Source: Lactarius indigo (Eukaryota > Basidiomycota > Agaricomycetes > Russulales > Russulaceae). Taken from it: 64,000 bases of DNA. Positions within the stretch are counted from its first letter, which is position 1, and the number at the start of each line of letters is the position of its first letter. The stretch covers positions 3,348,001-3,412,000 of the forward strand of contig JAFKAC010000001.1 of NCBI GenBank assembly GCA_025766275.1. The letters are read 5' to 3'. Both the position numbers and the translations under genes were made by a program. Shown here one piece after another: positions 45,301-56,100 of the stretch. The notes under the pieces are model-generated. The model saw nothing but the letters and a program-made list of their open reading frames with translations, made no database searches and was not told the origin of the DNA.

Positions 45301-46030
45301 TCAACTGCCAACCTCGGCGTTGATAACAACTCGTGTCCACCCGGCATTCGACAAGCCATGTCCGGTCCTTCTACCTTTGTTCGCACCCATCTCGAGTAAC
45401 TCGGAGATCGATTCACTGAGGCATAGACCATGGCTGCCGATTGCCACATGTACGCCATCAGTCTTGCCTTCTTTTCCGGCTTGCCATACATGGGGGAGCA
45501 CGAATTTCGTAAGAGCTATCTTTGCACGCTCAGCAACATCCTTGAGGCTCTCTCCTTCAGGGAATCTGTCATCGTCACTATAAAAAATTGGGTACTACCC
45601 CTTGCCACATTTTCCTAGAAAGTCAGCGCTGGATCAGCGTCGTAGCGCGAAGAGTATTTTCCTGTTGCGAGGCCAAAGTTCTGTTCGCGGAGAAGTTCTG
45701 ACGAATCGAAAGACGGCCTGGGATCTTTCTGATAGCCGTATAGGACTTGGGCGGTTGAGAACGCGCGTTTCAGGTCTGATATGTAGATCGCGGTGAAATG
45801 GGTGTCTACGAAGGATTCCCCAAGAGCGCGTGTTTGCTGTTCACGCAAGCACCACGTTAGGACTTGATCTTTCACTCTGATGAGCTGCGAAACGATGACA
45901 TACATTGTTGTCAGTTGATTGAGCATGCCTGATCTACAGCGAACTAGGGTAAGTAGCATGAGCACAGTGAAAGGGGAAGCAAACTCACAAAAGTGACTAT
46001 AACAGAATTGGACGTGATGATTCTGGTGTG
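45301..46030 (-). CDS. Histidine-phosphatase (phosphoglycerate-mutase-like) gene, probably decayed at the 5' end
   Basis: Recognisable pieces in order on the minus strand: VIVTF (exon ending 45989), IRHAQSTDNN (exon 45933-45904; the RHA/RHG catalytic motif), QQTRALGESF ... FTAIYISDLKRAFSTAQ (second Arg and SDL), LREQNFGLATGK, then RFPEGESLKDVAERA and SHGLCLSES (second catalytic His), ending about 45301. These enzymes transfer phosphate through His. No ATG precedes the first piece in frame: CAC stands where Met would be expected. The residues between RHAQSTDNN and QQTRALG do not join cleanly. It may be a pseudogene or have a missed first exon. Confidence 0.65.
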
Positions 46031-46347
46031 GTTATAACCCGCGCGAATACGCCAACATAGAGAGAACGAGTCGCGATGACTTCACAGTGAGGAAAGTATT
46101 TAAAGGCAAAAGCGATTACATTGGGGCTCGCTATCGAGCTCCTTTTAGCCACTCGTTCAATCCCTAGCACGTGTATTGAGTCCAGCTGTTGACCCGAGGC
46201 TTGATGGTACATCAAGTTCCCGCAACGTGATGACAAGCATATAGGAGTAGGTTTTACAGATTGGTATAATAAACAATATCGATGTAAGACTGACTGACGT
46301 AGACTACATAAACTAAACTTGGATCACAACGCAAATTGTGATCACGC

Positions 46348-47289
46348 TCAGAAACGGTGGAAGCAGCTGAAGAGCCCCGGCTTCACTGGATGGTCATAAT
46401 CTATCGCACCTGACATGCGGGAGTGACGGCGACCGAAGTACACAGCACTTCCAGCTAAGAGGAGCAAAATCAGCGAAACGAGCGTCATCCAAAAGCCTGT
46501 CAACAAGCATGAGTTAGTTCATGTCGACGGCGAACAGATTTCGCTTACCTGGAGCAGCGACGGAGCGCGCGCTGATATTGTCGAGATTGTTTACCCTGTC
46601 ACGCACAATAACGTACAGGGCAAGATCGATCGCGAAAGCGATGAGCGTGAGGAGGGCCGCGAGGAAAGACAGGAGCGATGCAATGAGGACCAGTGTGACG
46701 TGTGAAGAGAAAGAACATAGGAGGGCAATGAAGGTCACTCCCGCGGCTGGGAACGTGTGGGCATCGGAAGAACGTTCGTCAGGTGAGGTGTGACGTACCA
46801 ACTGGGTGTACAGCCAGACCGCGCGTCGCTCCTGGGCCGATGGTAATATTCTTGGAAGCAGAAAGAAGGTGCACTGTATAACCATGTCCTGAGGAGCGGA
46901 AATGAGGTTCATTCACCAGGAAGGGAAAATTGATCAAAAAAAAAAAACGAACCTGGGTCAACGCAAGTGCGATCTCCTGTTTGATCGTCATAAGTGCAGT
47001 ATGCCCTGGCTGATATCAGCCACCTTGGGGAAATTAACCCAGACCTTCCTCACCAGATACCGAACTGTGCAAAAATTAAGGACTAAGAAAAATGAAGGCG
47101 GGAGAACGTACGGACCCTGATCTGCTCTATCGATTCCGTGTTGGTAGAGACATGTGGGGTGGCACCACCAGTGAAGTGGGTGCGTACGATATCAACAGTT
47201 GGTAAGCCAGGGAGGGAGATAGAGATGAGAAGGGAGAGAATGAAGGCAGAAAAGAGGAAGAAAATCCCGGGAAAGAGGTGGCGAGTCAT
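46348..47289 (-). CDS. RIM9: PalI/Rim9-SUR7 family membrane protein
   Basis: Six exons, 47289-47116, 47064-47054 (11 nt), 47005-46953, 46888-46799, 46746-46549 and 46496-46348, give 224 codons plus stop with consistent phases. Four transmembrane segments: the N-terminal one (LFPGIFFLFSAFILSLLI), two in the middle (VTFIALLCSFSS, HVTLVLIASLLSFLAALLT) and one near the C-terminus (MTLVSLILLLLAGSAVYF). The first extracellular loop has FGIWAYCTYDD, the family's FGIW-YC motif, and a second Cys. PalI/Rim9 helps the ambient-pH receptor PalH/Rim21 at the plasma membrane; related SUR7 proteins sit in eisosomes. Which of the two roles applies cannot be told. Confidence 0.82.
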
Positions 47290-47632
47290 GATTGGAATAG
47301 TAGATAGCAGACATCGTGGCTAGTCGATAGTCCAATTTATGTTATTTTGGTGTAGCCGGGCACATTGTCCACCTTGACGGGGGTGTGGTGCCAATGTGGC
47401 GTAAAACCGCGGTGAACACTGATTTAAACACTGCCACATTACGTCATCCATGGCGCTTCTTGTCGGACTTGACTTTGAAATGTGGACGATTTCTTATTCC
47501 GAAGGCTTAAACAATGGCGCAAACCACGTCTACGCTCAATGCTACGAATGTACCACACAAAGGACAGGAACAAAGAGTTGAACAGAGAGATATCCCGACA
47601 TGTCCAGAGCGGACAGCGTGACTATGATAACC

Positions 47633-48619
47633 TCACAACCAGCGCGGCCAGCGGACAACACCGGGACTAGTAAGAACATCTGGAGATGGGAACGAAATGG
47701 CTCGCTTCTGTCTGTGGCGGAGACGAGACGCAAGGGCGAGGCGTGTGGCGTCGCTGATGTCATATGTCCGACTTGCAACCTGAGCTGAATGACCAGAGGA
47801 GCGGAAGGTACCGTCTGGACTTAGTAAATCCTCGTTCAGTGAGACGCGCGGTGAGGGATCCTCGGCGAGATGTTCGCTAGATGGTAAGGAGAGGATGATG
47901 AGGGGTATCGGAAGGGTACCAGTCTCGAACTGAGGATCGTCGGTCGAAAAGAAAATCCCTGGGATGTCGACTGTATCTGGCTCCAAACCATCCGGATCGG
48001 GTTCGCCTGTAGCTTTCATGGGTTCTACCATGCAGTGCGCGTGTCGGTGAGATTCCGCACTTGTTCTGGCACTGGCACTGGGAGCCCACTGGCACAAGCC
48101 CGCAAACAGGTCGAAAAATCGCCGCTCGCGTGATCCGCGGAGAGTGGTGGGAAGCAACCAGATGGTGTGGTTAAGATGTGAAGCGTCGCCGTTGGATGTT
48201 GGGGAAGCAGGGGAGAACTGCCTTATATTGGCCCTTCCCCGTGAAGGTTGCTCGGGACCGTGGGACTCATTTAAATAGTGGGCAGCGGACGAAGACCAGA
48301 GGTTTTCGGGGACTATCCCGAGCCGAAGAGGGCGGGATGCGACAAGTGTGGATTGCACTACGAGAGCCGAGACAATGGGGGAAAACAAAGTTTCTTTCCT
48401 GACTTTGCGCGCTCTCGGAGAACGAAGAACCGTTGTGGCAGCACGATGGAGCCTATTCCCATAAATTCCGCGTCGACGGGCGACGGATTGCCATGCTAAG
48501 AATATCACAGATGTGAAAATTAGAATGAATAAGGGTGACAGGATTGCACATGTCAGAATGGCTACGTCGTAATTATCAAAGAGAGGTCGTGAGTCAATTG
48601 ACGCTTGAATGGGGGGCAT
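47633..48619 (-). CDS. Single-pass membrane protein of unknown function
   Basis: An uninterrupted 328-codon ORF on the minus strand. A short N-terminal lumenal part is followed by one strong transmembrane helix (residues ~19-43, VAILTCAILSPLFILIFTSV) and a basic stop-transfer stretch (ARRRG). The remainder is a low-complexity, Ser/Pro-rich cytosolic tail. No enzyme motif. I do not recognise a family. A divergent arrangement is possible with the 49.2-kb gene. Confidence 0.6.
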   Translation of the reverse strand: MPPIQASIDSRPLFDNYDVAILTCAILSPLFILIFTSVIFLAWQSVARRRGIYGNRLHRAATTVLRSPRARKVRKETLFSPIVSALVVQSTLVASRPLRLGIVPENLWSSSAAHYLNESHGPEQPSRGRANIRQFSPASPTSNGDASHLNHTIWLLPTTLRGSRERRFFDLFAGLCQWAPSASARTSAESHRHAHCMVEPMKATGEPDPDGLEPDTVDIPGIFFSTDDPQFETGTLPIPLIILSLPSSEHLAEDPSPRVSLNEDLLSPDGTFRSSGHSAQVASRTYDISDATRLALASRLRHRQKRAISFPSPDVLTSPGVVRWPRWL

Positions 48620-49193
48620 GGTGGTACTCGGTGGTGCTCGAGAGATGTTCCTGGGATCTCTATTCGTAGGCGCTAACGGATAGGGTGAGAGCAGAATAAG
48701 AGTAGCCTGGGTCTCAGGCTCGAACTATAAAGCCAAGCGGTGAACGTTATGAAGCCCTCCAAAAAAATCGAGGCGGGTAGGTGGGATCGCAATCTCAAAT
48801 GCCATCAGAGCCCGGACGAGATAGAGGTCATAAATTTTCCGAGGAAACGAACCTGCCCATGTATCAAGATAGGTTTCCCGAGGGAACGTTGGCATGTCAC
48901 AAGACGAAGGTCGGGGTTGTGCTTCGTGCCTATGCAGTGCCCTGGAATTGCGAAAGCGAAACCCCCGGAAGATCAGTGATCGACTGAGCACAAATCGATG
49001 CAGTATTGAACAACTCTGACGGGACGGGGTTGATTTGAGCCTGAGAAAGTTCATTGACACTACCTTGGACATTGCCTTCGAGGTGAGTCTGGCCTACACT
49101 ACCGGACCGATCCGAAGATGGCCAACAAGTGTGATGCAGCGATGACGTAAAGGGGACTTGGCGGTCTGCTGTTCGGGATAGCACTCTGTCACC
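48620..49193. other. Intergenic, divergent region
   Basis: Between the membrane-protein gene (minus) and the HNH-like gene (plus). No gene of its own; motif-free ORFs on both strands. Confidence 0.5.
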
Positions 49194-50217
49194 ATGCCTC
49201 GACCAACCAACTCCCTGACTCCCTCCCCATCTCGACCAATAGAGAGGAAACGCAAGGCATACTCTCCGTTCTTGAAGGTACAAGAGGCTACTTCTTCCGC
49301 TGACATCGACAGAAAAAAGTATTGGTGCACGTCAGGATAGTCGACTTTCTTAGCCGGGAGGGACCCTCCTTGACGGCCGGTGAATTCATCGCCGAAGAGG
49401 TCAACTCGTATTATGACGAAGACCAGATCGACAAAGCCGGCGAGAGGCGTCACTGTCTACGTCTCCATCACAAGCGTTATTTAGTTCGCTCCTTTTTAGA
49501 GCTTCATCACAGTCAAGAAGTTCAAAGGCCATGCAACTTCATGATTCTAGCATTCCTTATGCACCTCATTTGAGACGAGCAAGCAGACGAAGACGAAGAC
49601 AAAAATGCTCCGCCAAGCTGATGAACCTCCTCGAAACCACAATGGGGGTGAGGTGCGGCATTTCCTTGATTTCGACATTGTTCTTGAATTCTAGCTTAGA
49701 GGCCCTTATTCGGGATGGCTTTCGGTGTGTTGTGTCTGGAAAATACGATTCTCAATTCGTGAATGGAAATCACGAACTCGAGGAAGAAGCATGGGACTCC
49801 CACTTACTGACGTGCATCACTCAATGCGCATGAGACCGTTCTATCCATGACTGGTTTGATAGGCCCGAACTTTGGTTTGGGGTCCTAGTGGAATTCCTTC
49901 TAGATAACGTCAAGACCGAAGCCCCACAGAAAGGGTCACCCAACACATGTATCATCAAAGCAAATCAAACAACGCACCTCAATCTCAGGCGCATCGAACG
50001 ACGCCGTGATCACCTTAACAATTGCGTCCCTACGCATCCCTCTACCAAACTCGAGATCTTTGCTGCCTGCTGCAGAGTCGCTACCTTATCTGGCGCCGGT
50101 GAACACATAGATAAGCTATTAGAAGATCTTGAGGATACCTGCGTCCTATCTCAGGATGGCTCGTCGACGCATATACTCTCGTTAGTTCTTCAGCAGGAAG
50201 CATTGGCTAAGAAGTAG
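49194..50217 (+). CDS. HNH-type protein of the kind expanded in Rhizoctonia, partly broken
   Basis: Exon 1 49194-49277 (MPRPTNSLTPSPSRPIERKR), intron of 35 nt, exon 2 from 49313 (VDFLSREGPSLTAGEFIAEE). A further exon begins after an intron ending near 49692 and holds LEALIRDGFRCVVSGKYDSQ, which resembles the start of an HNH nuclease domain. The C-terminal block LEIFAACCRVATLSGAGEHI ... LEDLEDTCVLSQDGSS recalls the conserved C-terminus of such proteins. A TGA at 49831-49833 interrupts the frame after THCITQCA-like sequence, and the join between exon 2 and 49,600 is unclear; either introns are missed or this is a relic. Biological role unknown. Identification is from memory of the family's look. 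Confidence 0.45.
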
Positions 50218-51836
50218 TGTAAGGACCATAGTCCTTCTGGGCTCGGATCGCTACAGTTTACATTACTTATTCGATTACTAAGCATTCGTATGTTGAGACC
50301 CGGAGACGTTGAGGACGGAAAATACAACTCATGCTTTTACTTCCACGTTAGCGATATCTGTCTGTCTGCGTCTGCGCTCCGTGTTTCCTACTTCTTTTCT
50401 GACTCTTTCCTCTACACTTCCCCTTAGGTCAACATCAATCACTCGCTATAGTAGTCACTTTCTAATACTTAGGACGTCCCTTTCATTTTCATATTCACCA
50501 GTATTGGTTACTGTAGTCTTTCGGTAACAAGAATACGCAGTTATATCTTGTTGCATATTTGTCAGCCATGTTACAGGAGTGGACTTGTTCCGCGGTGTTC
50601 AAAGCGTCCGGCGCTTTCAGCTACGTATCCCATACAGTATTGGGCGCTCGATTTGTGCGTTCCGTAGACAAGTTACGGTTATGGTAAACATAGTAACTGA
50701 TTGGCCCATGATCCCAGTCGCAGAACAGTGTCTCATTGCAACGACCAGCACCGCTTGCAACCAAGTCCTGCGTTCAATAAGCCCTATTTCTTGGCTGTGG
50801 CGAGCTTTGCATTTGGATATCCTAAGAACTACAACACGGCACTCTTTCCACACATTTTCCTTCCCTGGGAGTATTGAGAAGATGCAATCAAACATTGTCG
50901 CGACGTGCATCAGCCCATGCGCACAGCGGGCATCCGATCTGTGGCTCTCTTCTATTATGTCGCTTGCGATCTGTGAGTACACGTAAGTTGGTCCTCACGA
51001 TGTACCGGTTGCTTCGATTCTAAGCTGACCTTCTCTACCAATTGCAGGCCGAAAAAAAGATAGGATACGGGGAGAATAGTCGCACAGTGTTCTGTACCCC
51101 ACGACGCACAGAAGAGAATTTTTTTTTTGAAAAAAAAAAAAGGATATGGTGAGACTGGCCTACCTACCGTGGGGATGAAAGGAGGCGCACCTTCTGGAGG
51201 GCCACCTGCCCGCGCACCGTACTCGATGCCCAATTTCCATCCACGAAGCGCGCTTACACCCTCGACTCGGTGCCCTGTCATCAAGACCACGTCGACCTCT
51301 TTGCCAATTAACACAAACGGTAGTTGGCCGGCCCTGTGCTGGGGCCTTTGTTCGGCTTCCCCCTATATTCACGTGTCAAAGCAGGTGGATGTCTCTTGTT
51401 ATGCATCCGTTGGACCTACTTGTGGATGGCCGTGAGTCTCGGAATAATGCTTGGCTTTTCGTCGTGCCGTGAGCGGATAAGCCGAGCATTTTTGTGGACT
51501 CTTGCCACTTCCACGGGCTTTGAGAAACCCGACCCCGACGCAGGTATCCTTTTCGGTCTTACTCTGCCTCAAATTTTGATACTTTGATCGCGCATCCGTA
51601 GTGCACCCATCAATTATATCATTGATACTCGGACGTGCATGGGTATCTACTGTTCCGGCCCAGACACCTCCGCAGTTACAATCACCCCGGCGACCACAAA
51701 AATATGACCACACGCACCTATATCTGCTAGCAGTTCCAGTGCAGGATGCAGTTACAACTCGTCGTTATACATCACACACGTTGGCCCGTCCTGGTTTTGC
51801 GATAACAACGAATCCACGCGCGGGTATCGTTGCTCT
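50218..51836. other. Long intergenic region, no gene seen
   Basis: 1.6 kb with short, motif-free ORFs on both strands. A T8-GA-A12 near-palindromic run lies at 51120-51142. No RNA gene recognised. Confidence 0.5.
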
Positions 51837-52616
51837 ATGGTTGGAAATCCTTCCGAATCCCCCTTCCTGCTCCCCTTCGTTATCGGCCTTCTCATCGTCG
51901 TTGCCCTTAGTGCATTGACATTCGCTCTTGTCGTCGCGTGGCGCTATTTTCATGGTCGAGGCAGACACCAACCATCAATTGCCGCATTCCCTTTGCCTGC
52001 TATTGTAGAAGAGGGACGTTCGACGTCGGGTGCACTCGATTTTTCCTGTCGTGGGCCTAGCAGGCTGGGTGGCATTTCCCCGACGTCGGCCGGCAGGGTT
52101 GACGAGGAAACGAGGCGTCGACTCAAGCTAACGACCCAACGAGAAATGGACGACGGTTCGCTGGCCGACGTGAAGCGTCTTGATTTTAGCGCCTTGCAAC
52201 AGTACTCTACTCATCCTATTACCTCTTCAACCGCGGATAGAGTCGAGGACCACGCTCAGCGCACCAAAAGAAGCTCGGTTCCAGTCTATTTGGGCAACAG
52301 TGGCGACAAGGTCGTCGAACCGGGACGACCGCAATCATTTGCCTTCCTAACACCGCCAAAGATCCCCCCCTTTCCTCCTCCTCCTGCCCCACGGACGCCA
52401 GGCGGGAGACTCTCTATGTCCACTGTGTGGAGTCAAGAAAGCATGTGGCCGCGAGAAAGGAAGCTGGAATTTCCCATGCCTCCCCTCGCATATTTGCCGG
52501 TTTCACGACGAGCGAGGTTCTCTCCTATAGTGATATCAGGTCCCTCGACCCCGCGTTCGATGACCTCGTTTCCGCGCAGTGTAGCGCCTTCAGACTTTGG
52601 TGATGATTGCTATTAG
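51837..52616 (+). CDS. Single-pass membrane protein of unknown function
   Basis: Uninterrupted 259-codon ORF starting MVGNPSESPFLLPF. Residues ~10-35 form a transmembrane helix (FVIGLLIVVALSALTFALVV), followed by WRYFHGRGR as a basic stop-transfer. The long cytosolic tail is Pro/Ser/Arg-rich, with a polyproline patch (IPPFPPPPAPRTP). No catalytic motif. The overall plan (short N-terminus, one helix, disordered tail) is like the protein at 47.6-48.6 kb, but I see no sequence similarity. Possibly a signalling or scaffold adaptor; unproven. An exon upstream of 51837 is possible. Confidence 0.6.
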   Translation: MVGNPSESPFLLPFVIGLLIVVALSALTFALVVAWRYFHGRGRHQPSIAAFPLPAIVEEGRSTSGALDFSCRGPSRLGGISPTSAGRVDEETRRRLKLTTQREMDDGSLADVKRLDFSALQQYSTHPITSSTADRVEDHAQRTKRSSVPVYLGNSGDKVVEPGRPQSFAFLTPPKIPPFPPPPAPRTPGGRLSMSTVWSQESMWPRERKLEFPMPPLAYLPVSRRARFSPIVISGPSTPRSMTSFPRSVAPSDFGDDCY

Positions 52617-53165
52617 CCGAGATCTGGGGTGGTCCTTGACAGGAATAATTTTCACGTTGGACTCTCGCATTGAAGTTCGGCTCCATTACTAGAGCCCTTT
52701 TCATTCTCTACCATGACACTCTTCTCGTACGTATCATTAGACTACATTACGCTCGTTTGAAACTCGTCACAGTGTATACGATATTGGTGGTTGTTCCTCG
52801 AAAATGTATGTAGTAGTTGATTTGCCTGAGTATTATATTATTATTAAATGGAATGACCTCATGGAAGGACTATCCCTTTTTTGAAGGGGTGCAGTGAGTG
52901 CCTTGTCTCGGGCCGCGGAATTGGTTGCCGGAGATCGAAGAGAACGGACACTCACGGTATCGGCGTAAAGAACGGCGTGAGCATCGACCGTCACCGACGC
53001 CTGGCAAGAACTTTCTCCTCCTCTGAACGCTGTTTAAAGACGGTGGGGCTGTCCGAAGGCATCGCCTTGCAAATCCACTCGCAAAATCGGTGTCAGCCCG
53101 TGTGACACCCTCTGCTTTGCCTTGATCCGAACACCTTTCCTTCCTGTCCTCGACTGTCGCTCTCG
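52617..53165. other. Intergenic, promoter side of MED13
   Basis: 549 bp without a gene. An A/T-rich tract (52825-52850, with TATTATATTATTATTA) is a possible promoter or nucleosome-free element. ORF 52881-53105 has no motif. Confidence 0.5.
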
Positions 53166-56100
53166 ATGGCCTCGAAGCCCCCCGTCGTCTCTCCGGGAAG
53201 CTCAGGCTCACTTGCGCTTGCGCAACACCCACCATCTATCGACCTCTCTAACAAGCTGTTGTCATCTGCTATCCCCCTTCCACCCAATACCTCCATTGTT
53301 TACGCAGCATTCTCTCCGACCACCTCCCCTCCCCTCCACGCCGATACCGTCGAGCTCGCACGGAGACGTGTAATTGATATTGGCAAACCATCCCTTCTGG
53401 ACTCCCTTCTCTGCACCGTCTACATCGAGAAGGCCACACAACAACTCTATGTTTTCTCAATCGTCTCGTCTGATGGAACAAATGATCTGTTTAATTCCCT
53501 TCGCAGTTTGCATTTCGATGGTTTAATTTGTGAGTCATCCTCCAATTCCACAATTTAGTTTCTGCGTTCCGCATTCTCTGATTCTTGTACTGGGGACCTT
53601 TTGACTACGTGCTTCGTTGAATGTAAAACGATACTGATGGTACCACCTGCACAGCATCACAGATGTCCTCTTTCCGTCCTTCCGAAATTCACGATTACGA
53701 GTCAACGTTCTCAACAAGAAACCGGTCGTTCTCTACTCCCCAGCACCATTCATCGAGTTCACATGCGATCGATGCGTTACCCTCCTTATTCCCAATGGAA
53801 ACCCTTCGGATACCTTACTCTCTGTTTGTCAAGGCCGTACAGGAAAGGCTAATTAACGATATATGCTCTGTGCCAGGTCATGGCCGAAGGCTATGTAGGC
53901 TCAATGGTGGCTTTCTCATATTTCCGCAGCGTCCAACGTCCGATTGGGGCACTGGCTGGGAGCACCATGCGCAGAATAGGTACGCTTCGTGTTGGTGAAA
54001 TTTCTCCTACATTATTGATGCACTGGCAGACCATTAATACATACTCATCTTCATGTAACACTCGACCGCACCCGTATTCTCGTCCAACCTCTGCTCCGGC
54101 CAACGCATTATGTCCCCATCTCCTCGACATCTCCCCTCCCTTCCGGCACGCCCATAACCCTACTTCCGTATGGAACGCCAGCATACTACCTTACATCATA
54201 CAGCGGCCCGACTGCTGGTCTGATGGCACAATTTACCCAGTCATTGTCCGGGCTTGGTTGTGAGAACTGGGCCGCGCTAACCTCAAAGGCACCCGGCCCC
54301 CCAATACTTGGCATAAATGCAGGACATCATACCATGTCGCGTGACCCGCAGTTCCTGATCGCATGGATAGACGTGCAGAATAGGCAGGGGGAAGAGAAGG
54401 GTCTTACGGTCATCTGGCCGGTTGCCCTTTCACTTGCTTTTCTACCCTCCTCAGCGTCACCACATGCATCTCACCACCTCTCTCACGTCCCTGACCTACC
54501 ATCGCAGCTCCAGCCGTCGCCGCCGCCACCCACTGTGACGGTGCCTGTCACCGATGCGCTCGCCGCCACTTTTGCATCCTCTCCCATCACCCCGCTTGGA
54601 CGTAGCCCACCATTGCCATTAACACCCACTGACTTACCTCCGGCCCTCACTCGGCGAATCAATGTCCCCATTCCTTATGCTGCGCCGTACAACCCCGTAG
54701 CCGGCGTGCTTTCTTCGTTCCAGTTCGAACCTGATTCGTCGTCACGTGATGATGTTCGAGCAGTCGCAGGAGAGGTCGGTGAATACATCGATGCCGTTGT
54801 AAAGGAGCGAGAGAGAGAGAGAGAACGCTTGAGAAGAGAACGCGAAAGCTCTGGTCCAAGTGTCGATGCCTCACCCGCCCGAGCCATGAGCGCTGTGAAT
54901 ACACCTGGATCTGTGGGCATTTCTTCCCCTGTGTCAACAACATTAATTGGTACTATGAACTCACCACCGATGATTGGCCCAGATAGTACGATATCTTCGA
55001 TTACTACCCAAGTTTCCCTGGCTACCCCTCTCTCGGCAGGAGCTGATCCGCCTTCACAGCCATTCTATCCTTCGCCTCCTCAGTCGAACTTTGTACCATC
55101 ATCATCTTCGACAGAAGTGATTGCGCAATCTCTATCTACGTCATCTACACTATTGCAGACTTTCCCTCCCCCTATGGACCCTTCCGTTCCTACTGACCAT
55201 TCCTCACCGGACGCAGTGACGTTTTCTGCCGCACCAGCTCCAGTATCTTCGTTCGATGGTTTTTCTGGCTTCGACAACTGGACACAAGACACTGGGCCCT
55301 GGCAGTCATCTAATGATGGGATCCTTGACATACCTATTGGCGATGTTGGCATCGGCGTAGGCATGGGTATTGATTCGCTACCGTATGGCGTTGACCCTAT
55401 TGCAGGAGGAAGTGGCAGTGGTGGCTGGGAAACGAACGATATGGGACGTATGGATATCGATGGCGCCGGCATTGATAGCATCTTCACAGATGCAGATTTC
55501 GACTTTTGGGACGACGGCAAACCTCAGCATACTGCTATCTCCTCGGCATCGGCACCTGTGCCTCCTCCACTTAACATAACTAGCGATACAAGTTTGATGC
55601 ACACAGCTGGCCCCGCTGCGCTTTCTATACCTCAACTTTTCGAAGACACCAAGACACCTGTTGTTGTGACTCCATCACTCGCACCCGCATGGACGCCCGT
55701 TACCCTTGCCGGGAGTTTTGTTCAGCAAGGTAGCGCTCTGGATGCTGCTGTAGAACTGATTCTGTCCACACCGACCAAGACTCTTTCCTCTCCATCGGTC
55801 CCTGCAACGCCTCGCCAGGTGGCTCTCGATCCAGCGGTGCGTCTCATACCACGATCGCCACTGGCTGGTGGAGGTATCTTTGATGCGATTCCATTCGCTT
55901 CCACTTATCGTGTCACGGACGGGAAGTACACCGCGGGAAAGTTCGCCTTACCAAGCCCTCCGGACGAAGAGGACAGAACCCATTCGATCATCGGACCGTC
56001 GTCCCCTCGGGGAGGCAGTTGGTACAAGGCCGCGACAGATCCGCGTGTAGGAGTTGTTCGTAAGCTGATCGGGATCAAGCGCAAGAACACGTCAGACGAC

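Noticed and set aside
47633..52616. The two single-pass membrane proteins (47.6 and 51.8 kb) as a paralogous pair
   Set aside because: Same overall plan but no sequence similarity that I can align.
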